From contig JAAYDU010000015.1 of NCBI GenBank assembly GCA_012729095.1, positions 1 through 36,674 of the forward strand: a stretch of DNA of 36,674 nt, read 5' to 3'. The DNA comes from Methanobacteriota archaeon. Its GTDB lineage: Archaea; Thermoplasmatota; Thermoplasmata; Methanomassiliicoccales; UBA472. The notes below the pieces were generated by a model. The model saw only the letters and a list, made by a program, of their open reading frames with translations, did not search any database and was not told where the DNA came from. Position 1 is the first letter of the stretch; each line of letters starts with the position of its first letter. This document shows, in pieces, positions 26,557-36,546 of this stretch. Made by a program: the position numbers and the translations under genes.

Positions 26557-28287
26557 ATGGGAAAGGAAGGCGTGATCTATAGAGTTGCAGGGCCTGTCGT
26601 AACGGCGGTCGGCATATCGCCTAGGATGTACGACGTTATCCTAGTGGGCAAGGAGCAGCTCATGGGAGAGGTCATCAAGATCGTGGGCGATAAGACCGTC
26701 ATTCAGGTGTACGAGGATACCTCAGGCGTGCGACCGGGAGAGAAGGTCGTCGATACTGGACAGCCCCTCGTTGCTGAACTGGGACCCGGCCTGTTGGGAA
26801 GCGTGTACGATGGTATACAGAGGCCGTTGCCGGTGCTCATGGAAAAGATGGGGGACTTCATCGAGAGAGGAGTTACCGCACCAGGTCTGGACCACAACCT
26901 GAAGTGGCCGTTCACCCCCGTGGTGAAGCAAGGCGACAAGGTGACCGAAGGGCAGATCATTGGTACCGTTCCCGAACGGGCCATCACCCACAAGGTCATG
27001 GTGCCCCCGGGCATCAACGGGACCGTGGACATGATCAAGGCCGGCGAGTTCACCGTCGACGAGATAGTGGCGGTAATCGACGGTAAGGAAGTAAGGATGA
27101 TGCAGAAATGGGCGGTCCGCCGTGGTCGGCCCTTTGCCAAGAAGACGGCGCCCGACGAACCGCTCATCACCGGGCAGAGGGTCTGCGACACGCTGTTCCC
27201 CCTGACCAAGGGCGGGACGGCAGCCATCCCCGGAGGTTTCGGAACCGGGAAGACGGTCACGCAGCAGCAGCTGGCCAAGTGGTCCGATGCGGAGATAGTC
27301 GTTTACATCGGATGCGGCGAGCGCGGCAACGAGATGACCGAGGTGCTCACGTCCTTCCCGGAGCTTAAGGACCCCCGGTCCGGAAAGCCCCTGATGAACC
27401 GAACGGTCCTTATCGCCAACACATCCAACATGCCAGTGGCCGCCAGGGAAGCCAGCGTCTACACCGGCATGACCATAGCCGAATACTTCCGCGACATGGG
27501 CCTGAACGTCTCGCTTATGGCCGATTCGACGTCCAGGTGGGCAGAGGCCATGAGGGAGATATCATCCCGTCTGGAAGAGATGCCCGGAGAGGAAGGCTAT
27601 CCCGCCTACCTGTCCGCCAGGCTGTCCGAGTTCTACGAGAGGGCCGGCAGCGTCGTCGCGCTGTCCGGAACCCCCGGGTCCATCTCCGTGGTGGGCGCCG
27701 TGTCGCCGCCCGGCGGTGACCTGAGCGAGCCGGTCACGCAGAACACCCTGCGTATCGTGCGCGTGTTCTGGGCACTGGACACAAAGTTGAGAGAGAGGAG
27801 GCACTTCCCGGCCATCAACTGGCTCACGTCCTACTCGTTGTACTCCGGTCAGCTGGACGGGTGGTACAAGAAGAACGTGGCCGAGGACTTCCCCGAGATG
27901 CGCAACTGGGCCATCGGCCTGCTTCAGAAGGAGGCCGAGCTGCAGGAGATCGTGCAGCTGGTCGGTTCCGACGCTCTGCCGGACGAGCAGAAACTGACCT
28001 TGGAGATAACCAGGATGATACGCGAGATATTCCTGCAACAGAACGCCTATCACCCGGTGGACACCTATTCCCCGATGAGCAGGCAGTACACCTACCTGAA
28101 GCTGATCAACCGGTTCGCCTCCCACGCCGCCAAGGCCGTGGAGAACGAGGTGTCCGTGGAGGCCATCGCCAACATGGACCTGCGCAACCGCCTCGCCAAG
28201 TCCAAGTTCGAGGACAACATCGAGGATATCCTCAAGGACATAGCCGATACCATGGACAAAGAGTTCGAAGCCCTGGGAGGTAAGTAA
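26557..28287 (+). CDS. atpA: A-type ATP synthase subunit A (catalytic)
   Basis: [49 protein letters not shown]; no intein. Confidence 0.98.
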   Translation: MGKEGVIYRVAGPVVTAVGISPRMYDVILVGKEQLMGEVIKIVGDKTVIQVYEDTSGVRPGEKVVDTGQPLVAELGPGLLGSVYDGIQRPLPVLMEKMGDFIERGVTAPGLDHNLKWPFTPVVKQGDKVTEGQIIGTVPERAITHKVMVPPGINGTVDMIKAGEFTVDEIVAVIDGKEVRMMQKWAVRRGRPFAKKTAPDEPLITGQRVCDTLFPLTKGGTAAIPGGFGTGKTVTQQQLAKWSDAEIVVYIGCGERGNEMTEVLTSFPELKDPRSGKPLMNRTVLIANTSNMPVAAREASVYTGMTIAEYFRDMGLNVSLMADSTSRWAEAMREISSRLEEMPGEEGYPAYLSARLSEFYERAGSVVALSGTPGSISVVGAVSPPGGDLSEPVTQNTLRIVRVFWALDTKLRERRHFPAINWLTSYSLYSGQLDGWYKKNVAEDFPEMRNWAIGLLQKEAELQEIVQLVGSDALPDEQKLTLEITRMIREIFLQQNAYHPVDTYSPMSRQYTYLKLINRFASHAAKAVENEVSVEAIANMDLRNRLAKSKFEDNIEDILKDIADTMDKEFEALGGK

Positions 28288-29673
28288 ATGACATCCAAGG
28301 AATACCGTTCCATCACCCAGATCGCCGGGCCTCTGGTCTTCGTGGAGAAGACCGAGCCCGTGGGATACAACGAATTGGCCGTGGTGACCCTGCCCGACGG
28401 CAGCGAGAGGATGGGCCAGGTGCTCGATTCCTCAGACGATATCGTGGTCATCCAGATGTTCGAGGGGACCTCCGGCATCCCGCGCACCGCCGGCGCGCGC
28501 TTCTTGGGCGAAACGATGAAGATGCCCGTGTCCAAGGACATGCTCGGCAGGATACTGTCCGGAAGCGGCAAGCCTCTGGACGGTGGACCGGCCATAGTGC
28601 CCGAGGACAGACTGGAGATCGGAGGGGCGGCCATAAACCCGTGGGCGAGGGACAACCCGTCCGAGTTCATTCAGACCGGCATCTCCACCATTGACGGGAT
28701 GAACACCCTGGTCCGGGGACAGAAGCTGCCGATCTTCTCCGCGTCCGGTCTGCCTCACAACGAGATCGCCTTGCAGATCGCCCGCCAAGCAAAGGTGCTC
28801 GGCGGTTCCGAGGACTTCGCAGTGGTGTTCGCCGCCATGGGGATCACCAACGAGGAAGCTCAGTACTTCATGAGGGACTTCGAGAGGACCGGGGCCTTGA
28901 AGAGGGCCGTGGTGTTCCTGAACCTGGCGGACGACCCGGCCATTGAGAGGATCATCACCCCGAAGCTCGCGCTGACCACCGCCGAGTACCTGGCGTTCAC
29001 TCTGGACATGCACGTGCTGGTCATACTGACCGACCTGACGAACTACTGCGAGGCGCTGCGCCAGATAGGCGCCGCCCGTGAAGAGGTTCCTGGCCGACGC
29101 GGTTACCCGGGGTACATGTACACGGACCTCGCCGGTATCTACGAGCGCGCCGGGAGGATCAAGGAGAAGAAGGGTAGCATCACCCAGATCCCCATCCTGT
29201 CCATGCCTGGCGAGGATATCACCCATCCCATCCCCGACCTTACCGGTTACATCACCGAGGGACAGATAGTCGCCAAGAGGGAGCTGCTCAGGGCGGGCAT
29301 ATACCCGCCCATCGACGTCGGCTCGTCCCTGTCCCGTCTGATGAACGAAGGCATAGGGAAGGGAAGGACGAGGGAGGACCACAAGGCTGTCTCCGACCAG
29401 TGCTACGCCGCTTATGCCGAAGGCCGCGACCTGCGCGGACTGGTGGCCATCGTCGGAAAGGAGGCATTGTCCGACAGGGACCGCAATTTCCTTGAGTTCG
29501 CCGACGAGTTCGAGAAGCGCATCGTCCAGCAGGGCCGCGACGAGGACCGAACCATAGAAGGAACGCTGGACCTGATGTGGGAGCTGCTGGGATCGCTTGA
29601 CGAAAGGCAGCTTACCAGGATAGACCGCAAGTACATCGAGATATACCACCCGAAGTACCGCAAGAAGGATTGA
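28288..29673 (+). CDS. atpB: A-type ATP synthase subunit B
   Basis: [66 protein letters not shown]. Confidence 0.98.
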   Translation: MTSKEYRSITQIAGPLVFVEKTEPVGYNELAVVTLPDGSERMGQVLDSSDDIVVIQMFEGTSGIPRTAGARFLGETMKMPVSKDMLGRILSGSGKPLDGGPAIVPEDRLEIGGAAINPWARDNPSEFIQTGISTIDGMNTLVRGQKLPIFSASGLPHNEIALQIARQAKVLGGSEDFAVVFAAMGITNEEAQYFMRDFERTGALKRAVVFLNLADDPAIERIITPKLALTTAEYLAFTLDMHVLVILTDLTNYCEALRQIGAAREEVPGRRGYPGYMYTDLAGIYERAGRIKEKKGSITQIPILSMPGEDITHPIPDLTGYITEGQIVAKRELLRAGIYPPIDVGSSLSRLMNEGIGKGRTREDHKAVSDQCYAAYAEGRDLRGLVAIVGKEALSDRDRNFLEFADEFEKRIVQQGRDEDRTIEGTLDLMWELLGSLDERQLTRIDRKYIEIYHPKYRKKD

Positions 29674-29674
29674 G

Positions 29675-30310
29675 ATGCCCGCCGCAGACGTCAAACCTAC
29701 CCGCTCCGAACTGCTGGAGATCAAGAAGAAGATCAAGCTGACCAAGTCAGGCTACAAGATCCTCAAGATGAAGCGGGACGGTCTGATCCTGGAGTTCTTC
29801 AAGATACTTGAGCAAGCCAAGGACATCCGTGACAAGGTCAACCACGACTACGAGGAGGCGATGCAGCGTATCGCGGTTTCCAAAGCGGTCGACGGGGCCA
29901 TCACGGTCCAGAGCGCCGCCTTCGCCCTGAAGACGCATCCGGAGCTTTCCCTCCGTTCAAAGAACATCATGGGCATAGTGGTGCCGGAGATCGAGGCCAA
30001 CTCGATACGCACGCCCATGGACCAGCGCGGCTACGGCGTGATCGGCACCTCCGTCTACATCGACGAGGCGGCCAAGGCCTTCGAGAACCTGGTGCAGACC
30101 ATCATAGAGGCCGCGGAGATCGAGACTACCATGAAGAAGCTGCTGGACGAGGTGGAGAAGACAAAGCGTCGCGTCAACGCCCTGGAGTTCAAGGTCATCC
30201 CGGAGCTGCAGGAGTCCGAGGCCTTCATACGCCTGCGCCTGGAGGAGATGGAGAGGGAGAACACCTTCCGTCTCAAGCGCGTCAAGCAGAAGGCGGAAGC
30301 GCACGGATGA
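29675..30310 (+). CDS. atpD: A-type ATP synthase subunit D
   Basis: PTRSELLEIKKKIKLTKSGYKILKMKRDGLILEF; C-terminal RRVNALEFKVIPEL. Confidence 0.96.
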   Translation: MPAADVKPTRSELLEIKKKIKLTKSGYKILKMKRDGLILEFFKILEQAKDIRDKVNHDYEEAMQRIAVSKAVDGAITVQSAAFALKTHPELSLRSKNIMGIVVPEIEANSIRTPMDQRGYGVIGTSVYIDEAAKAFENLVQTIIEAAEIETTMKKLLDEVEKTKRRVNALEFKVIPELQESEAFIRLRLEEMERENTFRLKRVKQKAEAHG

Positions 30311-30435
30311 TGTTCGAAAAGCATATCGGAACGCCTGAAAAAAAGAAGGCCCTTCTTCTCAGATGGGCCTGGCTCATTTCCCTTTTTATGCTGGTGCTGG
30401 GCTACGCCCTCATATTCCTTTTCTGGGACGGCTGA
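30307..30435 (+). CDS. 42-aa single-TM microprotein, translationally coupled to atpD
   Basis: ATGATG overlaps the atpD stop; MMFEKHIGTPEKKKALLLRWAWLISLFMLVLGYALIFLFWDG*. Below the ORF track size cutoff. Confidence 0.65.
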   Translation: MMFEKHIGTPEKKKALLLRWAWLISLFMLVLGYALIFLFWDG

Positions 30436-30989
30436 GCGAAGCGCACCCGGCCGCTGTCCAGGTCATAGAGGGCGGTGAAAACCCTGACCGGCAGCCCGGG
30501 CAGTATCCTGGGAAGCAGGTCCCTCAGCCTGTCGGCCTGCCTCTCCGCCCATTCCCATTCCGGGACATGATGGAACCCCAGCCAGTCTCCCAGGTCCTCT
30601 ATGCTGCGGCCTAGGCCCGCCGACAGTCCCTCAACGTCCACCGCCTCGGACACCCGGCGATCGAGATCCCCTGGGCAACGCATTCCGCAGCATGTGTGCC
30701 CAACCACCAGCACCTTGCGGCATTCCATGGCTGTAAGGCATACGATGAGGGAGCGCAGGGCGTCGTCGGTCACCGAGTTCCCGGCATTCCTGATTATGAA
30801 GGCCTCGCCGGGCGCCAGTCCCAGCATCTCCAAGGGCGGTATCCTGGAATCCATGCAGGTGAGCACGACCGCCTTGGCCGACCCGTTCACCTCCGGGCGT
30901 CGATATGCGGAGGCCCATGCATCGTTCCCCCTCTGCAGGCGCTCGCAAAAACCATCCCGGCCATGCTCTTCGGTCGGCGGTGTCGACAT
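30402..30989 (-). CDS. Beta-class carbonic anhydrase
   Basis: VLTCMDSRIPP, NAGNSVTDDALRSL, VGHTCCGM. Confidence 0.93.
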   Translation of the reverse strand: MSTPPTEEHGRDGFCERLQRGNDAWASAYRRPEVNGSAKAVVLTCMDSRIPPLEMLGLAPGEAFIIRNAGNSVTDDALRSLIVCLTAMECRKVLVVGHTCCGMRCPGDLDRRVSEAVDVEGLSAGLGRSIEDLGDWLGFHHVPEWEWAERQADRLRDLLPRILPGLPVRVFTALYDLDSGRVRFAQPSQKRNMRA

Positions 30990-31027
30990 CAGGCCACTAG
31001 CCCAAGGGCAGCTATTTCAACGTTTCC

Positions 31028-32488
31028 TCAGAAGTCGGCCACGGCCGGCTTCCCGGTGCCCAGGTGCACCAGTACCAGCTTGGCCGGGTCAGGGACGAAA
31101 TTGTGCATCTTCTGGAAGGAGGTCTGGTCCTGCCAGGTGGAGGCGTTTATCAGGCGGATGCCGTTGTAAAAAGACACCCCGGCGCCGTGCACGTGCCCGG
31201 TGACGAATATGTCTGGCACCTCGTCGATGACCAGGTAGTCCCTCCTCTCCGGGGCGAAAGGCGTCTTGCCTCCGTACATGGGGGCCATGTGCCTTCTCTT
31301 CAGCATCTCCTCCATGGCCTTGAGGGGCTGGGAGTATGACAGCCCCTTGATCCCGTTGACCATGTCGTCGAAGCTCTTGCCGTGATAGGACAGTATGGTC
31401 CGCCCCTCTATACGCAGATAGGCGGGGTTGCCGATCTGGAGTATGTTGGAATCGAACAGTTTGGCCACCTCCTCACCGAGGGCTGGCTGCGGCTCCGCCG
31501 GGCGCACCATGTCATGGTTCCCCGGCTGCATGACTATGCGGATGTCGTCCGGAACCTCCTTGAGAAGCTCGGCAAGGGCGCGGTACTGGTCTATGATGTC
31601 CTCGATGACCAGTTCCTCCTCCTGCCCGGGGAACACCCCCACGCCGTCCACGCAATCACCGGGTATGACTATGTAACGCAGGTCCAGGTCCCCGGCCTCC
31701 TCCTTGAGCCAGGCCATCATGTTCCTCCAGCGGTCCTCCAGGAACGTGTTGCTGCCGATGTGCACGTCGGACATGAAGGCCACCTGCGCCGTGGAATCCG
31801 TCACCTCCATGCCGGAGCTGAACGGCACGTCCGGGCGGATAAGGTCCTTAAGTATCATCTTCCGGTCCCGGCGGGACATCTTGCCCACGACGCCTATGAC
31901 CTCGTCCTGCATCACGGAGTCCTTGGCCACCTTGTTGTCCTTGGGCACCATGACCGTCATTCGTCCGGTGTCGTCCTCCAGTTCGATGATCTTCTCCCCC
32001 GAGCGGGTCTCCCGGACCTCGTTGACCATGCCGATGACCTTGACCTCATCGGCCTGCAGCTTGTTGGGGTCCATGGCCCTCTGTATGGAGGTGGCGCCCA
32101 TCATGTCCCGGCGCCGCAACAGCAGCCCCTTCAGCGAAGCGTAGCGGTCCTGGAAGTAGCGGGCGAAACCCTCCACGGACCCCAGGCAGTCCGACTGGGC
32201 GGTGATGTCCTTCATCACCTGCACCTCGCCTATCCTTCTCACGGACACCGGTTCCGGGCGCTGCACCGTCTCCAGCCTGGGGGCGTCGACCCTGACCACG
32301 GTGCGCAGGTCGCGCAGGGTCACCACCAGAGGCTGATAGGGTATCTGGGGGATGACATGGCGCGCGAACTGCAGCGGGGAGGGCTGTTCCAGAATGAATT
32401 CCTCGGCCTCCTGGTCCAGAAGATAACCGTCATTGGCCAGGGCCTCGACGACCTTGCTACGCATCCAGCCTTCCCATGCCGCCCCCAT
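31028..32488 (-). CDS. polD1: DNA polymerase D small subunit (DP1, 3'-5' exonuclease)
   Basis: OB-fold segment plus VAFMSDVHIGS, IPGDCVDGVGVFPGQE, QPGNHDMVRPAEPQPA, FVTGHVHGAG. Confidence 0.95.
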   Translation of the reverse strand: MGAAWEGWMRSKVVEALANDGYLLDQEAEEFILEQPSPLQFARHVIPQIPYQPLVVTLRDLRTVVRVDAPRLETVQRPEPVSVRRIGEVQVMKDITAQSDCLGSVEGFARYFQDRYASLKGLLLRRRDMMGATSIQRAMDPNKLQADEVKVIGMVNEVRETRSGEKIIELEDDTGRMTVMVPKDNKVAKDSVMQDEVIGVVGKMSRRDRKMILKDLIRPDVPFSSGMEVTDSTAQVAFMSDVHIGSNTFLEDRWRNMMAWLKEEAGDLDLRYIVIPGDCVDGVGVFPGQEEELVIEDIIDQYRALAELLKEVPDDIRIVMQPGNHDMVRPAEPQPALGEEVAKLFDSNILQIGNPAYLRIEGRTILSYHGKSFDDMVNGIKGLSYSQPLKAMEEMLKRRHMAPMYGGKTPFAPERRDYLVIDEVPDIFVTGHVHGAGVSFYNGIRLINASTWQDQTSFQKMHNFVPDPAKLVLVHLGTGKPAVADF

Positions 32489-32519
32489 TTTAAATAGTTT
32501 CTCAAATTATCCATACCCG

Positions 32520-32903
32520 ATGTTCGAGGTCGTGGCCAGTACCGGTGTTTTTCCCACCGAGGACGCGGAGAGGGTGAGCCGCTGCCTTCTCAACATCTTC
32601 CCGGAGGCAGGTCTGACGGAGGAAGGGGGAAGGATGAGCGCGAGGAGCGAAGATCTCGACCGCTTCAAGGAGATCATACGCAACCACCGCATACTGGACA
32701 GCACCAGGGCGGTCATGCTGCGCGGTCTCTCCGATAACAGCATAACGTTCCATCTGAACAAGCAGGCGGCCTTCGTAGGCAAGGTCTCCTTCGCGGAAGG
32801 GAACGCGCCGCTGGGTCACATCGAGGTCCTCATCAAAGGCGAGGAGCTGGAGGCGCTGATAGACGACGTCGCCCCCCGGACGATAGACGGGGAGATACCA
32901 TGA
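32520..32903 (+). CDS. UPF0201 family (COG1931) protein
   Basis: VFPTEDAERVSRCLLNIFP...IIRNHRILDSTRAVMLRGLSDNSITFHLNKQAAFVGKVSF. Confidence 0.88.
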   Translation: MFEVVASTGVFPTEDAERVSRCLLNIFPEAGLTEEGGRMSARSEDLDRFKEIIRNHRILDSTRAVMLRGLSDNSITFHLNKQAAFVGKVSFAEGNAPLGHIEVLIKGEELEALIDDVAPRTIDGEIP

Positions 32904-33664
32904 TCGCCATATCCTCCCCGCACATATCGCGCCTGGACCTCCCCCGCGCCCTAGGCAGGGTTGCCGAGCATTACCAAGCCTGGGAGATAGTTGCCGAGGG
33001 CAAGCACCTTCTGCGGGACATATGCGACGAGTTCCTTGCGCTGGCCCCCTCGTACGACCTCGAATTCTCCGTGCACGCCCCCCTGAGCGACGTGAACATA
33101 GGGGCGCTCAACCCGCGCATGAGGGAAGCAGCGCTGAACGAAGTGCTGGAGACCATGGACCTGGCGCATCGGATGGGCATAGACCTGATCACGGTGCATC
33201 CCGGCTTCCTGTCCCCGCAGGCCATGTTGGACCGGGAGGGGGCGGTCCGGGCCACCAAAGGCTCGCTGAAGGCCATAGGCTCCCGGGGAAGGGAACTGGG
33301 CATGCGCGTCGCCCTGGAGAACATGCCGGAGATGCCGGTTTCCATGGCCAAGACGCCCGAGGAGCTCCTGAACTTCCTGGAAGGCACGGAGATGGGGGTG
33401 TGCTTCGACATCGGCCACGCCAACACCGTTGGGAACATCCCGGACTTCCTGGGCATAAAGGACCGCTTCATCAACATGCACGTGCACGATAACGTGGGGG
33501 ACAGGGACCGCCACATGGTGATCGGGGAAGGCAACATAGATTTCCGTAAATGGCTGGATGCCTTCCGCCCCTATCGCGGCAGGTACGTGATCGAGGCCCG
33601 CGAGCTCGAGCGGTCCCTCGTGTCCAGGGACCGGCTGCGCGGCGTTCTGAACTCCCTCGATTGA
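32900..33664 (+). CDS. Xylose isomerase-like TIM barrel / sugar phosphate isomerase-epimerase family
   Basis: LEFSVHAPLSDVNIGA, LITVHPGFLSP, VALENMPE, VCFDIGHANT, INMHVHDNVGDRDRHMVIGEGNIDF. Confidence 0.88.
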   Translation: MIAISSPHISRLDLPRALGRVAEHYQAWEIVAEGKHLLRDICDEFLALAPSYDLEFSVHAPLSDVNIGALNPRMREAALNEVLETMDLAHRMGIDLITVHPGFLSPQAMLDREGAVRATKGSLKAIGSRGRELGMRVALENMPEMPVSMAKTPEELLNFLEGTEMGVCFDIGHANTVGNIPDFLGIKDRFINMHVHDNVGDRDRHMVIGEGNIDFRKWLDAFRPYRGRYVIEARELERSLVSRDRLRGVLNSLD

Positions 33665-34933
33665 TCAGTTCTCCCCGCCGCAGCGCGAGCAGATGAACTT
33701 GCCGTCCACGTACCTGGCCTCGGTGCCCCCGCAATGCTTGCAGACGAAACCGAAGGTCCTGGCGGCCTCCTCGTCGTAAGGCACGTACCTGGCCTTTGGG
33801 GATAGCGGCCGATAGTACACGCCTACCGGACGGGGGTCGCCCCATTTCCACAGCTCCAGGCCGCTGAACAGTTCCAGAGCCCTTATGGAATAGTACACGA
33901 GGTACACGACGCCAAGGCCCATGAAGGCCAGCAGAAGCAGGCCCATGACCATGTCGGTGCCCACCCCGGGCCAGACGTCCATGGGCAGGCTCAGATAGTC
34001 GATGAAGAAGTGCAGCATGACGCTGGCGTAAACACCATACTTGAGGAACAGGTAGCCCAGCGCCAGGCCGGCCAGGAAGGTGGGGGGTACCTTGTAAAGG
34101 TCCCAGCTGAAGACGTGGGCCAGGGCGAAGATGGCCGACGACAGCACCAAAAAGAACTTCTCCCAGGGGCCGAACTTGAAGTTCCCCCCGAATATGTAGC
34201 GGCGGTAAGGGCCCCCCTTCCCCTTGAGCGCGTACACGACCCCCAGCGGCAGTCCGATGTAGAGTATGCGGCATATGACCTCCTCCCAGACCGACGCCCG
34301 CAGCAGGCTCCACAGCTTCTCCCACAGCTCGCCTGAAACCCCCCCGGAGGAGGGGTCGATGCCGATGAACCCCAGAAAAAGATAGTAGACCGCGTTCATG
34401 GCCAGCACGGCCAGGAATATGGTGCTCACGGCGTACAGGGAGGAATGCTCGGTCGGCTTGAAGGTCAGCTCCTTCAGGAACCGCCTCCCGCTCAGGCAGA
34501 GCATGGCCGCGTAGGAGAGCAGGACGGCGGCCACCAGCAGTATGTAGTAGACGACGAACCAAACGCCCGGCAGCCCCAGGACCTTAACCAGCCAGGGAAG
34601 CACCAGGAACAGGGACGTGGCGGACTCGAAGGCCTCCGGGACCACCAGCTGCATGCCCCACAGCATTATTCCCACGTTTATCGTTGCCAGAACGAGCACG
34701 ATGAGCGTCATGTACGCCCCTATGCCCCTCATGACCTCCCGGGCCGCCTGCAGGCTGCTCTTTTGCCTCACAGGCCTGGGGGAGGGAGCGTAGAAAGAGT
34801 ACTGGCGGGAGACCTCGTCCCCGCCGTTCAGGGGAAGCCCGCATCTCGGGCAGAACGAAGCGTCCGGAGGCAGCTCGGCCGAGCAACGCGGGCATGATCG
34901 CTTCGGGGCCTCGCCATCCATGCTCCCTTTCAT
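33665..34933 (-). CDS. CPBP-family intramembrane metalloprotease homolog with zinc ribbons at both termini
   Basis: WEEVICRILYIG (EExxxR), FALAHVFSW, MLHFFIDY; CPRC-x10-CPRC near the N-terminus and CKHC...CSRC at the C-terminus. Confidence 0.85.
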   Translation of the reverse strand: MKGSMDGEAPKRSCPRCSAELPPDASFCPRCGLPLNGGDEVSRQYSFYAPSPRPVRQKSSLQAAREVMRGIGAYMTLIVLVLATINVGIMLWGMQLVVPEAFESATSLFLVLPWLVKVLGLPGVWFVVYYILLVAAVLLSYAAMLCLSGRRFLKELTFKPTEHSSLYAVSTIFLAVLAMNAVYYLFLGFIGIDPSSGGVSGELWEKLWSLLRASVWEEVICRILYIGLPLGVVYALKGKGGPYRRYIFGGNFKFGPWEKFFLVLSSAIFALAHVFSWDLYKVPPTFLAGLALGYLFLKYGVYASVMLHFFIDYLSLPMDVWPGVGTDMVMGLLLLAFMGLGVVYLVYYSIRALELFSGLELWKWGDPRPVGVYYRPLSPKARYVPYDEEAARTFGFVCKHCGGTEARYVDGKFICSRCGGEN

Positions 34934-35094
34934 TCCCGCCTTTCTATTTTTAACTGTCGATGCTGGTGCCGGAACAGGCCAATGGGACCATCAATCCACC
35001 CATAAGAATAATTTTGCCAGTACCGCATATCCATAAGGCAAACCTTTATAATTTTACCGATTGTTGCATACCTACCAAAAGGGAGGCAACCGCA

Positions 35095-35346
35095 ATGGAT
35101 GACGATGCGCCGGGAAAGAACGTGGATTTTGTGACGCTAAGCGCCGAGAAGATACCCTTCGGCCGAAATAACTTCATAGAGATCGCTCGGAAGAAGGCCA
35201 TTACAAAGGAGGGGGAGAACGAGTTCATCTCGCTGTCACGCGGCTACTACCTGCCGGACGGCACCGAGCGGTTCAAAAAGTCCGTGACCATACCTGACGA
35301 TCCCAAGATAAAGGACTTCGTGATCGAGAAGATCCGTTCTATGTGA
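35095..35346 (+). CDS. Small conserved-looking hypothetical protein (83 aa), possibly PC4-like
   Basis: Start MDDDAPGKNVDFVTLSAEKIPFGRNN; SD GGGAGG and CCTTTATAATTTT TATA-like element upstream. Confidence 0.7.
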   Translation: MDDDAPGKNVDFVTLSAEKIPFGRNNFIEIARKKAITKEGENEFISLSRGYYLPDGTERFKKSVTIPDDPKIKDFVIEKIRSM

Positions 35347-35871
35347 TCATCCTCGACCCTTTTCCACGAGCAGCTCCAGATAGGAGCGGCGCTCGTTACC
35401 CCTCAGCCCGAGCTTTTGCTTGAGCTCCATTATCTTTTCCCTTCCCCTCCCGATGTCGTCCCCCTGCCACTCCATCTCCACGAACTCGCCCAGCCCCTCC
35501 GGCCGGTCCAGGCAGAAATGGACGCCCTCCAGTTCGTACACCTTGCGGCGCTTGGCCACTCGCATCACCGGCCTGAACCCGATCCTCTCCAGCAGCGACG
35601 ACATGAGCTCCAGGTCCTCGATCCCGAGCTCGATCTCCTCCCGCAGCTTGGTATCCCTGTCGAGTTTCGGTCCCTTGTAGGTAATGGCGGTCCTCTCGTT
35701 CTCCCTTCTCAGGCGCAGGGCCTCGTCCGTAGACCCGAAGTCCCTTGAAGGGTGGGAGAAGTACAGGTCCACCTGATCAAGCTCCTCCACGAACCGGGCG
35801 CCCATTTCCCCGAGCTTGCTCTCCAATCCTCCCAGGTCATCGCAGGGGACCTTGACCTCCAGTTCCTTCAT
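35347..35871 (-). CDS. CYTH-domain protein (class IV adenylate cyclase/CyaB-like)
   Basis: MKELEVKVPCDDLGGLESKLGEMGARFVEELDQVDLYFSHPSRDFGSTDEALRLRRE...TYKGPK. Confidence 0.9.
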   Translation of the reverse strand: MKELEVKVPCDDLGGLESKLGEMGARFVEELDQVDLYFSHPSRDFGSTDEALRLRRENERTAITYKGPKLDRDTKLREEIELGIEDLELMSSLLERIGFRPVMRVAKRRKVYELEGVHFCLDRPEGLGEFVEMEWQGDDIGRGREKIMELKQKLGLRGNERRSYLELLVEKGRG

Positions 35872-35930
35872 GCCCCTCCCTACCGGATTGGAATATATAA
35901 AAACCTGGAACCGATTAGTGTATCGATAAG

Positions 35931-36458
35931 ATGGAAGGGAACGACCTGGGCCTCCTGCACGTGTACACCGGCGATGGCAAGGGCAAGACCACCGCCGCCC
36001 TGGGACTGGCGCTGCGCGCGTGGGGGCATGGCATGAGGGTGTGCATCATCCAGTTCATGAAGCGCGGGGAGGATTACGGCGAGGTGATGGCCATGCGCCG
36101 CCTCAACGTGGAGGTGTTCCAGTTCGGGTCCGGCAAGCTGATCATGAAAGGAAAGCACTGCCAGGAAGACCTGGATTGCGCTTCGCGCGCCCTGGAGCTG
36201 GCAAGCTCGATCATGGCATCGGGGGAGTTCGACGTGGTCATACTGGACGAGATCAACGTGGCCATATCCTTCGACCTTCTGAGATGCTGCGACGTCCTGG
36301 ACGCCCTCCGAACAAGGGCCTCCGACGTGGAGGTCATCTGCACTGGCCGCAACGCCCCCGAGGAGCTGAGGCGGGAGGCCGACCTGGTGACGGTCATGAC
36401 CGTAGAGAAACATCCTTACGACGGGGGACTGAATGCCAGGAAGGGCATCGAGTACTGA
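35931..36458 (+). CDS. cobO: Corrinoid adenosyltransferase (CobO/BtuR family)
   Basis: LHVYTGDGKGKTTAALGLALRAWGHGMRVCIIQFMKRGEDYGE; VILDEINVAI. Confidence 0.94.
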   Translation: MEGNDLGLLHVYTGDGKGKTTAALGLALRAWGHGMRVCIIQFMKRGEDYGEVMAMRRLNVEVFQFGSGKLIMKGKHCQEDLDCASRALELASSIMASGEFDVVILDEINVAISFDLLRCCDVLDALRTRASDVEVICTGRNAPEELRREADLVTVMTVEKHPYDGGLNARKGIEY

Positions 36459-36546
36459 GACCACTTTTATAGTCCAGGCAAACATTAAATATCCTCCCAT
36501 TACATAGATTATGCTCTAGAGCGATAGCTTTAGCGAGGGAAGTGAC

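Noticed and set aside
28432-29745. 437-aa ORF antisense to atpB
   Set aside because: Antisense shadow of a certain gene; His/Gly/Gln-rich composition with no motif.
31382-32497. 371-aa ORF antisense to the PolD small subunit
   Set aside because: Mirror frame of polD1, low plausibility.
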